Below, piece by piece: positions 34,290 to 45,974 of a stretch of 64,000 nt of DNA. The number at the start of each line of letters is the position of its first letter. Positions within the stretch are counted from its first letter, which is position 1. Under the pieces are notes generated by a model. That model was not told the DNA's origin, did no database searches, and saw nothing but the letters and a program-made list of their open reading frames with translations. The translations under genes and the position numbers were made by a program. The DNA is from Liolophura sinensis. Lineage: Eukaryota > Mollusca > Polyplacophora > Chitonida > Chitonidae. The stretch covers positions 62,001 to 126,000 of the forward strand of contig NW_027017971.1 of the NCBI RefSeq assembly GCF_032854445.1. The letters run 5' to 3'.

Positions 34290-35290
34290 AGATTGAACAC
34301 TGTTACGGTATTGACAGCAACAGAAAACAGACTCAGTGACTCAATATTACAATGTAAACAACGCTTTATATATAAAATGAGACGTACAGTTTTACAGACA
34401 GTTCAACAACAACATAAAAAAACATACACATCAGTATTACCGGTCTTTAAAAGTTTCCAGTTCACCTTTGCATCCCAAGGAACGTATTCCAGGAGATCCA
34501 ACGTAAAGACCATGGGATAAACACACAATTCACAAATTGTCCCAGTCAGGTACTTCGCTAGGTTAGCGAACGCGAACACAGTACACAGGTTACACAGAAC
34601 TGGAACAGTCAAGCCTTTGAATGACGTCACACCCGCAGAGCACAACACAGGGTAAATACAGGCATGGAGGTATAATCCACTTTAGAACAGTCACAGCTCC
34701 CGCAGAAACTCACAAACGAGCCGTTCAGAGACGTAGAGTAGTGTCACCCTGTGGCAGAACGAACGTCCTTTGCAAAACTGAAAACTTCAGTTTAGAGTCC
34801 GTGAAGACCTTGTGGGTCAGGTGAGGTCAGCGTGTTAAACAAATTACACAGTCAACACTGTATAATCATAATAAAGATCCGAACACCAATAAACGTGACT
34901 TCCGCAGAAATTCACTTAAACCAGACATCAGTACAACTGTGGTACACAAACGGTGCCGGCATAGAAATCTGTCCTCCCAAACGAAACTGGCATCACCAGC
35001 TCATATCAATATAATGGACTCGATACGAGAGCGTCGCATACTCTCCTGGCTCCCAGTGGATGCAGCTAAAAAACCTCCCCTCTGCACAGAAAACACGGCT
35101 TATATACGTTCCAGGTGGATTCAACTATTCTTAAACACAGAATTAACAGCCAATGAAATAAACGAAGCATTGAACAAGGTGCTTTCGATCCGGTCCGCGC
35201 TGTACACATATAACAGGGCCTGTTATGCTTTCACAAAGGTCCACAGACTAACAGTACATGAAAACGTTAAATAGTCATACATAACAACAC
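34290..35290. other. GC-richer unclassified segment, probably repeat-derived
   Basis: About 1 kb with higher GC than its surroundings and internal near-repeats around 'cgcagaaactcac' (34700) and 'cgcagaaattcac' (34905). Short frames on both strands lack protein-like character. It may be a solo LTR or a non-autonomous element; no termini were identified. Confidence 0.3.
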
Positions 35291-35504
35291 CAAGAACTCA
35301 TTGCTTCGGGTGACGTAATAATTAGTCAAAAGCAAGTTGCATGCTGGACAATGGGCGTGAGGAGTATTTTACTTTTACAATGCCATGCGACAACACAGCC
35401 TACACTACTCTCTGCGAATAACGAGATCGCTTTAATGTCCTAATATCCTTCTCTTATGCTATAAAAGACGTGCAGCGTAGAGACTTAACCCAGAGCTGCG
35501 ACTA

Positions 35505-35780
35505 CAGAGTGATAATTGGCAAATGGTCACACATAACCGGTGAAATTCGTACTCTTATCAATTTACCTCAATCGACAGGGTTTATTTGTCACTCTTCAAG
35601 TAAATACATAAAGAGCAGTACATTACACGCACACTAGCACCATAGCTTAAGCAGAATTAGGTAAAACAAAACATGCAATTATGTTGATTGCATTTTATTA
35701 GATTGGTCACTGGTCTAAAATAACTCAAAATGTTGTGTTGTCATCACATTTAATATACAATAACCATACTGCGGCGAGAT
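35505..35780 (-). repeat. Rep-A copy, minus orientation, both blocks present
   Basis: agtgataattggcaaatggtc with cataaccggtgaaat, then caatttacctcaatcgacag, followed by gttgtgttgtcatcacattt and aatatacaa. It shows that the two Rep-A blocks belong to one element of at least 270 bp. Confidence 0.65.
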
Positions 35781-35786
35781 CTTATT

Positions 35787-35885
35787 TGTTTATTTAGTTA
35801 GTTAAGTCACTCGTGTTTTACTCCGTACTCAAGAATATTTCCTATTTATACGACGACGGTCAGCATTATGATGGGAGGAAGCCCC
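35787..35885 (-). mobile_element. SINE 3' fragment, antisense
   Basis: (TTTA)n, tgttttactccgtactcaag, then acgacgacggtcagcattat. It stops at gatgggaggaag, so the tRNA half is missing. Confidence 0.8.
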
Positions 35886-36154
35886 CACCGTGGTATCATA
35901 TACGCGTACTCCCATATCATACCATACTCCCATACGCGTAGGGAGTAAAATTCATTTATTAATGCTATATGGCACTAAAACGTGTGAACAATTTCAAATA
36001 GGACATTGTCAGAAACAGGGTATACAGTATAGTTGACACCGGTTCAGGTATCTGGTGTCTCCCTCCTTCAACTCCGCCCAATATCCAGCATGCTTTTGGT
36101 TTCTGAATAATAATGACGTCACCGAGGCAATTCTTGCGTCGAAACCGAGCTTAT

Positions 36155-36490
36155 GAGAAAGTGTTTTAACTTCATTTTCCTTGTAAGAATATGAACTTCA
36201 AACATAACTATGTGTAGAGCTTCTGTTGTTTCGGTAGCGAGAATGACTGATTTTACAGACAGCTGTATATAGGCCACTCGCTAAAAAGAAATACACTATA
36301 AATAAAGTTACACAGCTATAGTCTATTTCTTTAAGAGAGTCGACTATTTTTAGCTGTCTGTAAAATCAGTCCTACTCGCTACCAAAATATTCTATAGTCA
36401 GTGACACGTAACAACACAAGCTCTGCACATTGATAAGTTTGAAGTTCATATTCTTACAAGGAAAATGAAGTAAGAACAAAAAGTGATTCT
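36155..36490. mobile_element. foldback (long inverted-repeat) element
   Basis: The left arm (acttcattttccttgtaaga, gagcttctgttgtttcg, gtagcgagaatgactg, attttacagacagct) is mirrored by a right arm (agctgtctgtaaaatcagtc, actcgctacc, then gttcatattcttacaaggaa). Arms are about 110-145 bp around a 70-bp centre, and the right arm has an extra about 30 bp (tattctatagtcagtgacac). There is no coding potential. A MITE-like non-autonomous DNA element is most likely; the exact ends and target duplication are unresolved. Confidence 0.7.
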
Positions 36491-36749
36491 GTCTATATGC
36501 GGATGGATTCTTTGTAAAAGTAGGAATGTCCTTTTGGAATGGTCACATTTGGCTAATTTCATGTATGTAAATCAGAGATACACTTATTTTCACAGCTTTC
36601 TAGGATAACTCTAAAACAATACCACCGAAAACCTTTTTTTTTTTGCTTTAAGCAACGGCCTATTGCTCCAACATGCTAGAGATTACAACCAAACAACATT
36701 CATCTACACACTGTACATCCGAAAATAATGTATGGATATAATAATGGGT

Positions 36750-37250
36750 ATCAAACAGACCTTCTGGTTCTGCCATGCGATGGCTGATCTACGCTCGACA
36801 CAGAAGTTTGGGCATTTCCGGAGTTCTTTTTGAGCTAAAGAAATTCTGATGGTATTCCGCTGCAGAAAACTCCAGAAATAGGCCACCGTGAGAAGAGTTG
36901 ATTAAAACCATCACACAGGTGGCAGGGTTTAACAGATGCTACAGGGCGAGATATACACGCCATATGCATGACCTTTCGGTATATTGCCCTCAAGTAAGAA
37001 TAATTTACAATGTCAAAATTGAAAGTATCTGCGAGAGATAAAAGTGTTTTTAGTCTTTGCACAAATATATGTCCAGAAATGTACCATCAGGAGAGTCTGT
37101 GTCTGAGGATTAGTCCTGAATAGTTTCTGCATTTAGTCGTATACATATTCAACTCCGATACAATTAGTGATGAAATTCTATCAATTAAATACGTGTAAGG
37201 AATTGTAGTATAGAGAGAAGGCTGTTTAGTCCATGATGGAGCAAGCGGTG
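36750..37250 (-). pseudogene. Penelope-like reverse transcriptase fragment 2
   Basis: The minus strand reads QRLKTLLSLADTFNFDIVNY then MHMACISRPVASV and PCHLCDGFN, equivalent to the YDKR...CVHIS...CDDFN stretch of the 44820 copy. Further upstream (37150-37230) a TTIPY-like piece corresponds to the front of the RT. The palm with the catalytic box is missing between them, so this is an internally deleted copy. Confidence 0.6.
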
Positions 37251-37919
37251 GTACCGTTGTCTCATCATTAGTACATCTGACATTGTTGCAATGGGAGTGT
37301 TCTCAATAAAATCAGCAGTCAGCAGCAGAACTGTTAACCGTTGCAATGCGGTTTTAGAAGTCTGCCCCTTGCGTTAAGCCCAGTACACACGGAAAAAAAC
37401 TTCTTGTTAAATGTGGATTTTTTAAATCACGGCCAAACGGGATTAAAAGATTCGACTTGCACAGTTTTTTTCCAAAAATATCAAGAAAACAACAGTAGTG
37501 AAATACGGTCCCTTTCACTGATTCACCTAGAACACACCTTGGGTCTTTCCAACATCATTGAAAACTGTTTGACGGCTTCTCCTTGCATGATTCCGTACTA
37601 TTTTCGTACTTCATAAATTTTATTAGTTCTTTGCCTGCTACTGTAAACCTGGTTTTGGGAATTTGACTTGCGATTATTGACCAGGAACGTCCGTCTTGGT
37701 TCCGGGATGGTATGCGAATGTCTCTTTCGACATATAGGTTCTTGTCTTCTTTATATTTTCTTCATCCAGTTTTATACCAACTCTTCACGTGTATGCCCAA
37801 CACAGCAAAGTACACGTTTGGTAGCAACAAGGCCAAAACAGGTTTAGGTAGACACATTTTGGTGGTGACAGTTATTAGACATCACAAGTTTACATTTATT
37901 TAAAATATCAATAGATGTA

Positions 37920-39410
37920 AAAATATTAAAATATAATAGTGTTATGTCATCACATTTAACATACAATCAAAATAAATGATGCAAAGGGACTAGGTCTCGG
38001 AGATTCTTAGTCCACCAAGTGTACAAGAAGTCCGACACTCAGCCCAGTGCGCTATTGTGGTAAGTTGTAGGAGAAAGGGATGCCTTCGTCAGCACGCCAG
38101 TGCGGCGTAATGACCCAGGGACCTCTCAGAAATGCGGTCTTTGTGAGTTCAAGCCCAGCTTAAGTTGGCTTCCTCTCCGGCCATACTTGGTAAGGTCTGC
38201 CAACAACCTTCGAATGGTCGTGGGCTATGCCCGGTTACCTGCCACCGTAATGCTGGCCATCGTCAAATAAGTGAAATATTCTTGAGTACGGCATAAAAGA
38301 CCAATCAAAGAAATAAATAAACATAGGAGAAAGGTGTAGAAAAAATTTAAAAAATGATGTTGGAATGTGTCAAATATGGTACTTATAATTACTGTAATTG
38401 TCATCACCGGTTAAAGAACTTTTGATATGTAAGGACATCTTTTATCTATAACATGTACCTGATGAATAGTTATCTGATCGAACTTTAATGAGTTCACGTC
38501 ACAATTTGACCACAGTACATTTTAGGTCAAACGGGTTGATGTCTAGTTGTCATTGGTAATGAAATATCTGTGGAAACTGTGAGTATAGCTTCAGCACTGG
38601 CCGACTGATCAATGGTAAATCTTACAAACGTCCACAAAGTATGCACAGGTATATATCATATTAAACAACAGGCAAATCCTTGAATATTCCAATAATGTTT
38701 TAAGGAAAAAATGAAGAAATCTGTAATTATGTCGGTTTATATTTATTATAAAACAGGTATGCCCGGATGTTCTTATGAATGACAACCGTCCTTTACACAT
38801 GGACTGGTTTGTCAAGGGCAAAACTGCAATCATCAACAGAAAATACATTAACACAAATATTGAATTCCGGACACTGGGAGAACTACATGTGTGTCTCAAA
38901 CTTAGGAATTCAAGGCTTATGGGGTTCAGCTACACCGCTGTGAAAAACCGGTAGATTCTGAGTCTCACTCCACCCCGTATTTTTATCTGTATCCATGTAG
39001 TTCTTGCAAGTGGCCGAAATTCCTTTTTCATTCAGAGACGTTCCAGCAATGGTGCAAGGGCACTGTGCCCTATCTTTACAAAGTCCTTGTTAGTCGTGGT
39101 TATATTTCTCTGTGGAATTAGTTGCATACACGGAGCGTTCATGTAAAACGGGAACAATGAATCTCACTCAATCTCCTGTACCAATGGTGGAGAACACCGG
39201 GAAGCCTGGAGTAAACCATAAACAATCGACGGCTGCCTGGCCAGCCTCCTGATTCAAGGTAGTATACAGAACAGCGAGAGATGGAGTATATTTGTAGGCT
39301 TACACCCAAAGAATAGCTTATGGAAATTAAAAAGGGACACATAACTGTAATAAAAAATAGCTTTATTATTCCTTGTGTTCTTAAAAACAAAATGTCAATA
39401 TATCACACGA
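37920..39410. repeat. duplicated segment, copy 1
   Basis: Blocks shared in order with 39750-43150: tgtcatcacatttaacatac, ccaccaagtgtacaagaag, cacaggtatatatcat, aatctgtaattatgtcgg, caggtatgcccggatgttct, tctgagtctcactccacccc, cattcagagacgttcc, and ggaaattaaaaagggacaca. A SINE (38094-38325) interrupts it. Confidence 0.75.
38094..38325 (+). mobile_element. SINE copy, sense, in duplicated segment copy 1
   Basis: Starts at cagtgcggcgtaatgaccca, continues through the core, and ends at cttgagtacggcataaaaga with AAATAAAT. A short sequence like taggagaaagg lies on both sides (about 38070 and 38325), a likely target duplication. Confidence 0.85.
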
Positions 39411-39921
39411 TTAAATCTGCTTGACTACAGAGCTATAAGCTCACTCAATGGTGTGCAGAGAAAAATACAAATGATACATACCGGTACCTTTTTCTGGTTA
39501 TGTACGTGCTCATGAATGTTTACATTTTAGTACTTTATCAAACATTTGCTTTCTCAACATTCCACTTCTACAACACTTGTTTAACCAAATCGCTCACTTG
39601 AAATGTACTTAGGAGTGATCTTCCCTCAGTTGCAAATCAATGCCATCTGTTAAGTTACTCATGCAGCACATGCCTATACGCCTAAATGTAGTAATGTACT
39701 CGTCCTTTAGCGCCATGGACCAAGCAGAATTAGGTATCAAAAATTATGACACGTCATTAGTCTAGATTCACTCAAACTGCTGTGTTGTCATCACTTTTAA
39801 CATACAATTATAATTCACGATGTAAAACGACGAGATTTCGGGGATGCTCTGTCCACCAGGAGATTCCTAGTTTATTCGGGAACACAAAAAGTCCGACATA
39901 GTATACTATCGTGATAAGTTA

Positions 39922-40178
39922 TATTTATTCATTTATTTATTCTGATTGGTGTTTTTACGCCGTACTCAAGAATATTTCACTTATACGACGGCGGCCAGCA
40001 TTATGGTGGGTGGAAACCGGGCACAGCCCTGGGGAAACCCACGACCATCCGCAGGTTGCTGTCAGACCTTCCCACGTACGGCCGGAGAGGAAGCCAGCAT
40101 GAGCTGGACTTGAACTCACAGCGACCGCATTGGTGCGAGACTTCCGGGTCACTACGAAGCGCTAGCGCGCTAACCAAA
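39922..40178 (-). mobile_element. SINE copy, antisense, in duplicated segment copy 2
   Basis: Full from (TTTA)n to gctagcgcgctaacc. It is flanked by taagtta at about 39915 and taagttg at about 40182. Its insertion point lies within a few bases of the one used in copy 1, but its orientation is opposite. Confidence 0.9.
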
Positions 40179-40608
40179 TGGTAAGTTGTAGGGATGAGTT
40201 TAACAGAGTACGTATAGTTATTGTGATCATAATCAGCGTTTAAATGACAAAGTATATGTTAGGACATGTTTTGTTCATTCACAACATTTTGATGAAGATT
40301 TACGTCACATTTTAACCAGAGGTGCACATGCTATGTGAAATGCTAGTGGCGCTAGAATGTCTGTGAAAACTTCGAGTAAATCGCATATTTAACACTAGGA
40401 AACTGATCACTGGTAAATCCTAGAAACGTCAAAATTACATGTATATGCAGGTATATATCACACTGAATAATAGAGAAATCACTGATTATTCCATGAATGT
40501 CGTTTAGAAACTAATGGATAAATCTGTAATTATGTTGAATACAACACAGGTATGTCCAGATGTTCTGTCGGATCACAGTGGTCCTTGGCGCCACAATGAC
40601 TGGAGTGA

Positions 40609-41259
40609 TCAGTGACCGGGGTGAGATGGTGAGATGAAAGAAGAAAAGAGAATAAACTCTATACTGGACTTTGAGTCAAATGAACCGTTGGAAAAGGGTT
40701 GAGGCTTTCTAAATGTAGACGGCTTTTTCTGAAATGAGACCTTATGTGTAACCGTGTATGTATCGGCCATAGTGGCTGCTGCTTCTAAAGCATCAGCCTC
40801 TTTGTCCTCAATGAAAGTTCTGACATCATCATTAATACACCTTTTAAAGTCTTCAATCAGAATGATCTGTTTCAACTTTTCATAATCATTATCTACGCTT
40901 TTAGCATAACACCACCGCTCAAACAATTGTTCCTTCTGCCTAGCAAATTCAATGTAAGTGTGATCTCTTTTCTCAAAATTTTTAAATTTCTGCCGATAGG
41001 CCTCTGGCACAAGCTCATATTTTTTTAAGATAACATCTTTCACAAAATCATAATCTGCAGCCTGTTCTGTTGATAACTCTGTGTATATATCCATAGCTTT
41101 GCCAGTTAACACACTCTGTAAAAGGGTAGTCCAAAACTTTTTAGGCCACTCTAAATTCTGAGCAATCTTCTCAAACTGTAGAAAATATTTATCTACATCA
41201 GTTTCACGAAATTGTGGCACCAATCTTATTTTTCTAGCGACGTCAAATTTTGGAGCCAT
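40609..41259 (-). pseudogene. LTR-retroelement gag, SCAN-like capsid part
   Basis: 216 codons with IRLVPQFRETDVDKYFLQFE, LEWPKKFWTTLLQSVLTGKA, then YELVPEAYRQKFKNFEKRDH and FERWCYAKS. This is the pattern of SCAN-type Gag capsid domains from Gmr1-like Ty3/gypsy elements, the lineage from which vertebrate SCAN domains are thought to derive. It forms the capsid. The protein-like sequence stops near FSNGSFDSKSS; the last 15 or so codons look like read-through into flanking DNA, so the element is broken there. An in-frame stop separates it from the N-terminal part at 41356. Confidence 0.75.
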
Positions 41260-41355
41260 ATCAGAAAAACTTAAGCCAGACCCTATCTCCTTGCTTCAAT
41301 TTCGCTCTGAAGCCTCAATTTCTCCAATTCGAACACTCTTTCATTTTCCCTTTCT

Positions 41356-41667
41356 CTAAACAACCTTTTCATTTTCCTTTTCTTTAAACAATCTTTCATT
41401 TTCCTTTTCCTTCAGTTCTAACTCCTTCAGTTTTATTACAGTGGAATCATCGCCCACAGGCCTGTACGCATCTAATGCACTTTCATCAAACTCCTGTAAT
41501 TCTACCAAACACTTAACAATTCTAAACTGCATATCTTTCTTACGTAAGGGTCTTTTGATATTAAGATTCAGGTACTTGCTTAAAGCATACAAATCATTCT
41601 TATTTAACACATCAAAAATGTCCTGATCTGGCGCTTCCATAAACTCGTCGGGCTTAAAATCCGACAT
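41356..41667 (-). pseudogene. N-terminal part of the same gag
   Basis: 103 codons from the first Met (MSDFKPDEFMEAPDQD), with a SAP-like helical part (LNKNDLYALSKYLNL...KKDMQFRIVKCL) and a charged coiled-coil of repeated KEKENE units (41345-41420). The frame is lost inside the Glu/Lys repeat; the other frame continues it (ERENERV...) up to stops near 41280. It lies about 100 nt inside the primer site, as expected for gag. Confidence 0.7.
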
Positions 41668-41767
41668 GATGAATAAAATCTGCTGGCAAAGTTTACTACA
41701 TAGTCAAAGGACTAGAAAAATGACACACCGTACTCAAAATACTTTGAATTCCAATTCAAATTTCACT

Positions 41768-41784
41768 TCCCGGACAAGCCCCCA
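41768..41784 (-). promoter_or_regulatory. primer binding site resembling the tRNA-Pro site
   Basis: Minus-strand TGGGGGCTTGTCCGGGA, three bases inside the LTR end. It differs by one base (T for C, still able to pair as G-U) from the tRNA-Pro complement known from gammaretroviruses. Position and direction agree with the gag frame. Confidence 0.7.
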
Positions 41785-41787
41785 ATT

Positions 41788-42567
41788 TGTTACGACACAA
41801 ACTGTCTGTATTATAACGAGATGGCTTGTTCGAAATACACGACAGTTTAGCCGCACAAAAAAAGCAACCAAAACCAGCAGATTTGATTTTAAAACAATTT
41901 ATTAGCTTTAACAAGAACAGATAATAAGACTATACAAATACTAAAGTGCTTAAGTTTAACAAGAAAAGATAGCAATATCTATACAAATTACTAAGGTACT
42001 TACGGTGTCAAGTCCAAACAGACGCATATATTCCACAATATATACCACACAGGCATAAATGCTCAGAGGCAAATTCACAAGAGGGAAAATCCACAGTATA
42101 ACTGAGTGTATGACGAAATATACACAAAATTCCACAGACAGGGTCCGTGTACTAATAGGCACTGTGTATACAAGAGCACAAATTAAACATACAAGTTCAG
42201 ACTGAACAAGTGCTCGGTGGAGATAGATATAACAAAGGCAGAGGCTATAGAGGACACCAAAATTCAGCACAAATGGCCTACTAAAGTAATACACAGCAAA
42301 AGCATCCAAGCTCTCAATAGTTCTCCTTTCTCCGTTCTCTCCGTTAGACCTGCTTCCATAGGTCTTATATAGCCTGGTAGAATTGTCCAGAATAAGAAAA
42401 TTCCTGAACACTTGATGTAAACAAACAGGCACCGAACTGAGCGCATTCTGGAATATTCTAAGGTAGAGGCAGACAGCAGGCGCTGAACTCAGCGTATGTA
42501 AACAGTGGCAAGCTAAATTTAGAAACTGACGGCAGCCGTGTACATAACAACCTAAACAGCTGTAACA
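41788..42567 (-). repeat. LTR of the SCAN-gag retroelement
   Basis: About 780 bp from tgttacgacacaaactg to gctgtaaca on the plus strand, so bounded by short inverted TGT...ACA ends. The internal side is fixed by the primer site; the outer side is placed where similarity to duplicated segment copy 1 resumes. No second LTR was found in the window. Confidence 0.6.
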
Positions 42568-43150
42568 ACCAGTAAGTTTCAAGCCTCACTCGTCCCCAGT
42601 ATTTTCACTGGTCTCGAGTGCTTGTAGTTGTTTCAAGTGTCCGAAGTTTCTGGATGTTCGGGAAGCTCAATCAGTGATACAGCAATTGGCTCAGTGCTTT
42701 TCCCTAGAGCTCCATTGGCCATAACTCAATATTATTTAGACAAACAAATCTCTAGAGCATAATTTTTCTATCCTTTATTATTCAGAGACGTTCCCACAGT
42801 AGTGCATGGCACTGAACAAAATCCAATAATTCGGTTTACATACTTAAATGTTGCAAATAGTAAAAGCGAGGGGAGTGTATATTTCTTTGTGCAGTTAACT
42901 ACATACATGGATCTTTCATATAATTCCGGAACAAGAAATCTCAATAACCCATTGTATTACAGATGCAGGTTTGGTATTTATGGGTGGGGGAAACACCCAG
43001 GTGCGTTGGATAGATGGGATACACTAGTCTGGTAAGGACGCGACGAATAGTCTATGAAAATTAAAAAAGGGACACATAATTAAACTGAATATAAAGGCTT
43101 TCTACGCTCCTCAAAAATGTCAAAGTAGTACACCATTAAATTGTAAAGGC

Positions 43151-44819
43151 CCAGTTACATGTATTCCTAAATCACGAGTGGCAAAATTTAGTGGAAAAGA
43201 AATATGACACAGAAGACCCAAAAAGAAAGACAGACGTAAAGCACCAATTCAGGCCCAGTTATATGTATTACTATAAATGTCATATAAATTTGCAGTTCTG
43301 CGTATTGCAGACTTTCGGTTATCACCGAACATTCGGTCATGTGTCAGTGTGCACAGAATGACAGAATACATAAACGGGGCTTGACGCTCGTCAGCAATAC
43401 TTCAATCCTATAAATCTACTGACGTAAACCCTGATTTTTTTCCTTTTTTCCCTTTCTCCAATATGAATGCACTATAGAATGGCGATTCAAAGAGTTGCTG
43501 ACTTATGTGCAAACAGAATGAATTGATGATTTTATTGTCCCTTCTGGTCTTCATTTACTGTAACAGGTGACAAAGGTATTAATATTGAGAGAATTGTGAA
43601 AGCAAACAGACATCACTATTCAGTTTAGTAAGATTTACTCCACCAATAATCTTTGATTGCAGACAACCCTTTAAGAATGGTGCCATGGTTATTTACATAT
43701 TTATATATATATATATAAAACCAACACCTCAAATGCAGAATTCATAAACATCGTTTTCTGAAATACATGTAGTTCAAAGAATACAATGTTATTGTATTTG
43801 GTAGCAAATTATTATTTCAAAATATCAAGACACCATAATTAAAGAACATGTAAAACCTCAATAGAAAAACTATATTTTAGATCAAAATATTAAGGGCGAT
43901 AATTGAAGAAAATAAAAAGTATCTTATGATATCATAAACTACACATGTAATATACATGTAAATCTGTGCAAATATCAGCAAATCACAGCATGTCTCCAAC
44001 TAGATTATACATTATTACTTTTAAAAGTTTAAAATTGTCACTTATAAAATGTATGTAACATGGTACAATAAATCTAGTAAGTGGATGTGCCTTAAGGCTT
44101 GAATTTGTTAGAACTACAATTAAAATACCCGACTGTAACCTGTTTAGTATGACATACATGTATGCTTGCGTTAACGTATCTTCTCAAACATTTCATGTTG
44201 TGTATACACAAAAAATAAACACATTTATTAATTAAAAAATAATTAACGAACAACTACAAAGGCAAGACAGCAGCAATTCAAGGAACAATAAATTATGCAT
44301 TGCAGTTTACAGTGAAATATGTTAGAGTAATAGACACACAGACTTAGTAGGAATACAACCTACGGGTTGTACGGGTCTCCTGAGTAATTTTGTTCAAAAT
44401 TGTGAAATACATCCAGAAGAGATCAATTTCGAATGGTACGAGTCGGCTACGCTAAGCTCTCACATTCAGCAATACGTAAACGACTGAGTTATTTTGAATC
44501 TAGCCGGAGTTAGACTATATTTTCATTTTAAGAAGCTAAAATCATGTCGCCCTTGAGAGGGACTGCTATGTTAAACTCTAAAGCAAGTATGGCGCTATAT
44601 ACGCTATCCCATCACGTATTGGATCTCCAAAATAAGTGTACAAGCTGTCAAGGAATGACCGCATTGACACAGTTTTTTTTTCATTCCTTTTTTTTTTGGC
44701 ATTGAAAAGAAAAAAACTATGTAGTGTTAACGCGGGGCGACTAAGCAATCCAATCAGAGGTACCGTTCCCTGGAATAAATCACGCCGTTCTATGGAATAC
44801 TGCGTGTCAGGGTATAAGA
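43151..44819. other. AT-rich, no gene recognised
   Basis: Strongly AT-rich to about 44330, with a short (TA)n at about 43698-43716. The part from 44330 is less AT-rich and could be the 5' portion of the Penelope-like fragment that follows, but the frames are too broken to say. Confidence 0.3.
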
Positions 44820-45380
44820 TCACAAGCACCTGTTCTCATATGAATACGACTATATTCAGAAACTATTAGGGAGTAATTCTCACTAGGCCCGATCTTTCTC
44901 ATTCACTAAACGCTATATGCGTGATATAGAGTCCATGCATAACAAAGGCTGTGAAAGACATTTTACCCACCTTCGCTACATATAAAGGAAACCACAGACT
45001 CTCCAGATGGTACATCTTATCTGGACCTATATCTGTGCAAAGACCAAAACGGTTTCATGTCTCAGTGTCTTTACGACAAAAGGGATAGCTTCAAGTTTGA
45101 CGATGTTAATTATCCTTATACTTACCTTACTTGGACAGCAGCATACCCAAGGGTCTTTCATATGGCGTGTGTACATATCTCGCCTTGTAGCATTTGTTAG
45201 ATACTGTGTGTTGTGTGACGATTTCAATCATTGTGACAAACTATCACAGTAAAAAACTAGTTGTGGCAAGGTTATTCCGCAAAAACGCCTTCTCTCTAAG
45301 CGTGTTAAGTTTTACAATGAGTATAATTCTCGCTCTGTTTCAGGATCGCGCCTAATTCCGTTTAACCCGGGCTCGGGACT
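44820..45380 (+). pseudogene. Penelope-like reverse transcriptase fragment 3 (best copy)
   Basis: Pieces in order: SYEYDYIQKLL (44833), SFSFTKRYMRDIES (44895, where the Asp-Asp of the active site is replaced by Arg-Asp), DGTSYLDLYLCKDQNGFMSQ (45006), CLYDKRDSFKFDDVNYPYTY, then after a frameshift VYISRLVAFVRYCVLCDDFN. This SYLDL...YDKRD...CDDF signature is typical of a Penelope-like RT group that is widespread in aquatic animals. Several frameshifts and the altered active site make it dead. Class assignment is from memory of the family. Confidence 0.65.
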
Positions 45381-45974
45381 GTATATTCATCGTGCTGAAT
45401 TAGATTGCGACGTTGGATATATGAACAGTTGCAATCAAAGCGTAACTGAGACACTTGCTGTGAACAACTTCTATTGTACTATAGCATGCAATACTGATTT
45501 CACTCAGTCGCCTAGTAGATCTTTTCAACATCACTGAAAAATGTTGACTGCTTCTCTTTGCACGATTCCGTCCTATATATATATGTATATGTATACAGGC
45601 GCTGTATATAACTTTCTTAGTTCTTTGGTTATTTGTGTTAAACGTCGTATGGGAATTGGCCTCGCCATTATTGTCCTGAAAATTCCTTAGTTGGCTGTTG
45701 GTATACAAATGTTTGTTCAGACGCATAGGTTATATTGTTTAAATGTTTAGTTAAATAAATTCTCTTTTTATGAAATAAAGAAGGGGAATTAACAAACAAG
45801 TTTCGCTGACGCGGGGGAAGTACCCAGTTAGGAAGTTCACGTATTATTTCAAACATCAAAATTTCCCTGTTTGACCTATACTTAAAGAATCCACTGTTTT
45901 CTTTAATGGCCACCAAAAGTAGCATTAAGCTACATGACCCCTTTAGTGATCCAAAAGTTGGATGTATTAATATT
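45381..45974. other. probable 3' part of Penelope-like fragment 3
   Basis: Contains tatattcatcgtgctgaatt (45382), a short motif also found near 13905, 33993, 46660 and 52440 and thus part of the same repeat family. Nothing else is recognised. Confidence 0.35.

Larger units (their letters stand above)
39750..43150. repeat. duplicated segment, copy 2, with nested LTR element
   Basis: Carries the same ordered blocks as 37920-39410 but is interrupted by a SINE (39922-40178) and by about 1.97 kb of LTR-retroelement sequence (about 40590-42567). Homology to copy 1 resumes at about 42575 (tttcaagcctcactcg) and runs to gacacataattaaactgaat near 43085. Confidence 0.75.

Noticed and set aside
41956-42582. 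208-codon minus-strand frame, Cys/Leu-rich
   Set aside because: It covers the LTR of the SCAN-gag element almost exactly. Composition is low in charged residues and there is no domain; best explained as a chance frame in the LTR.
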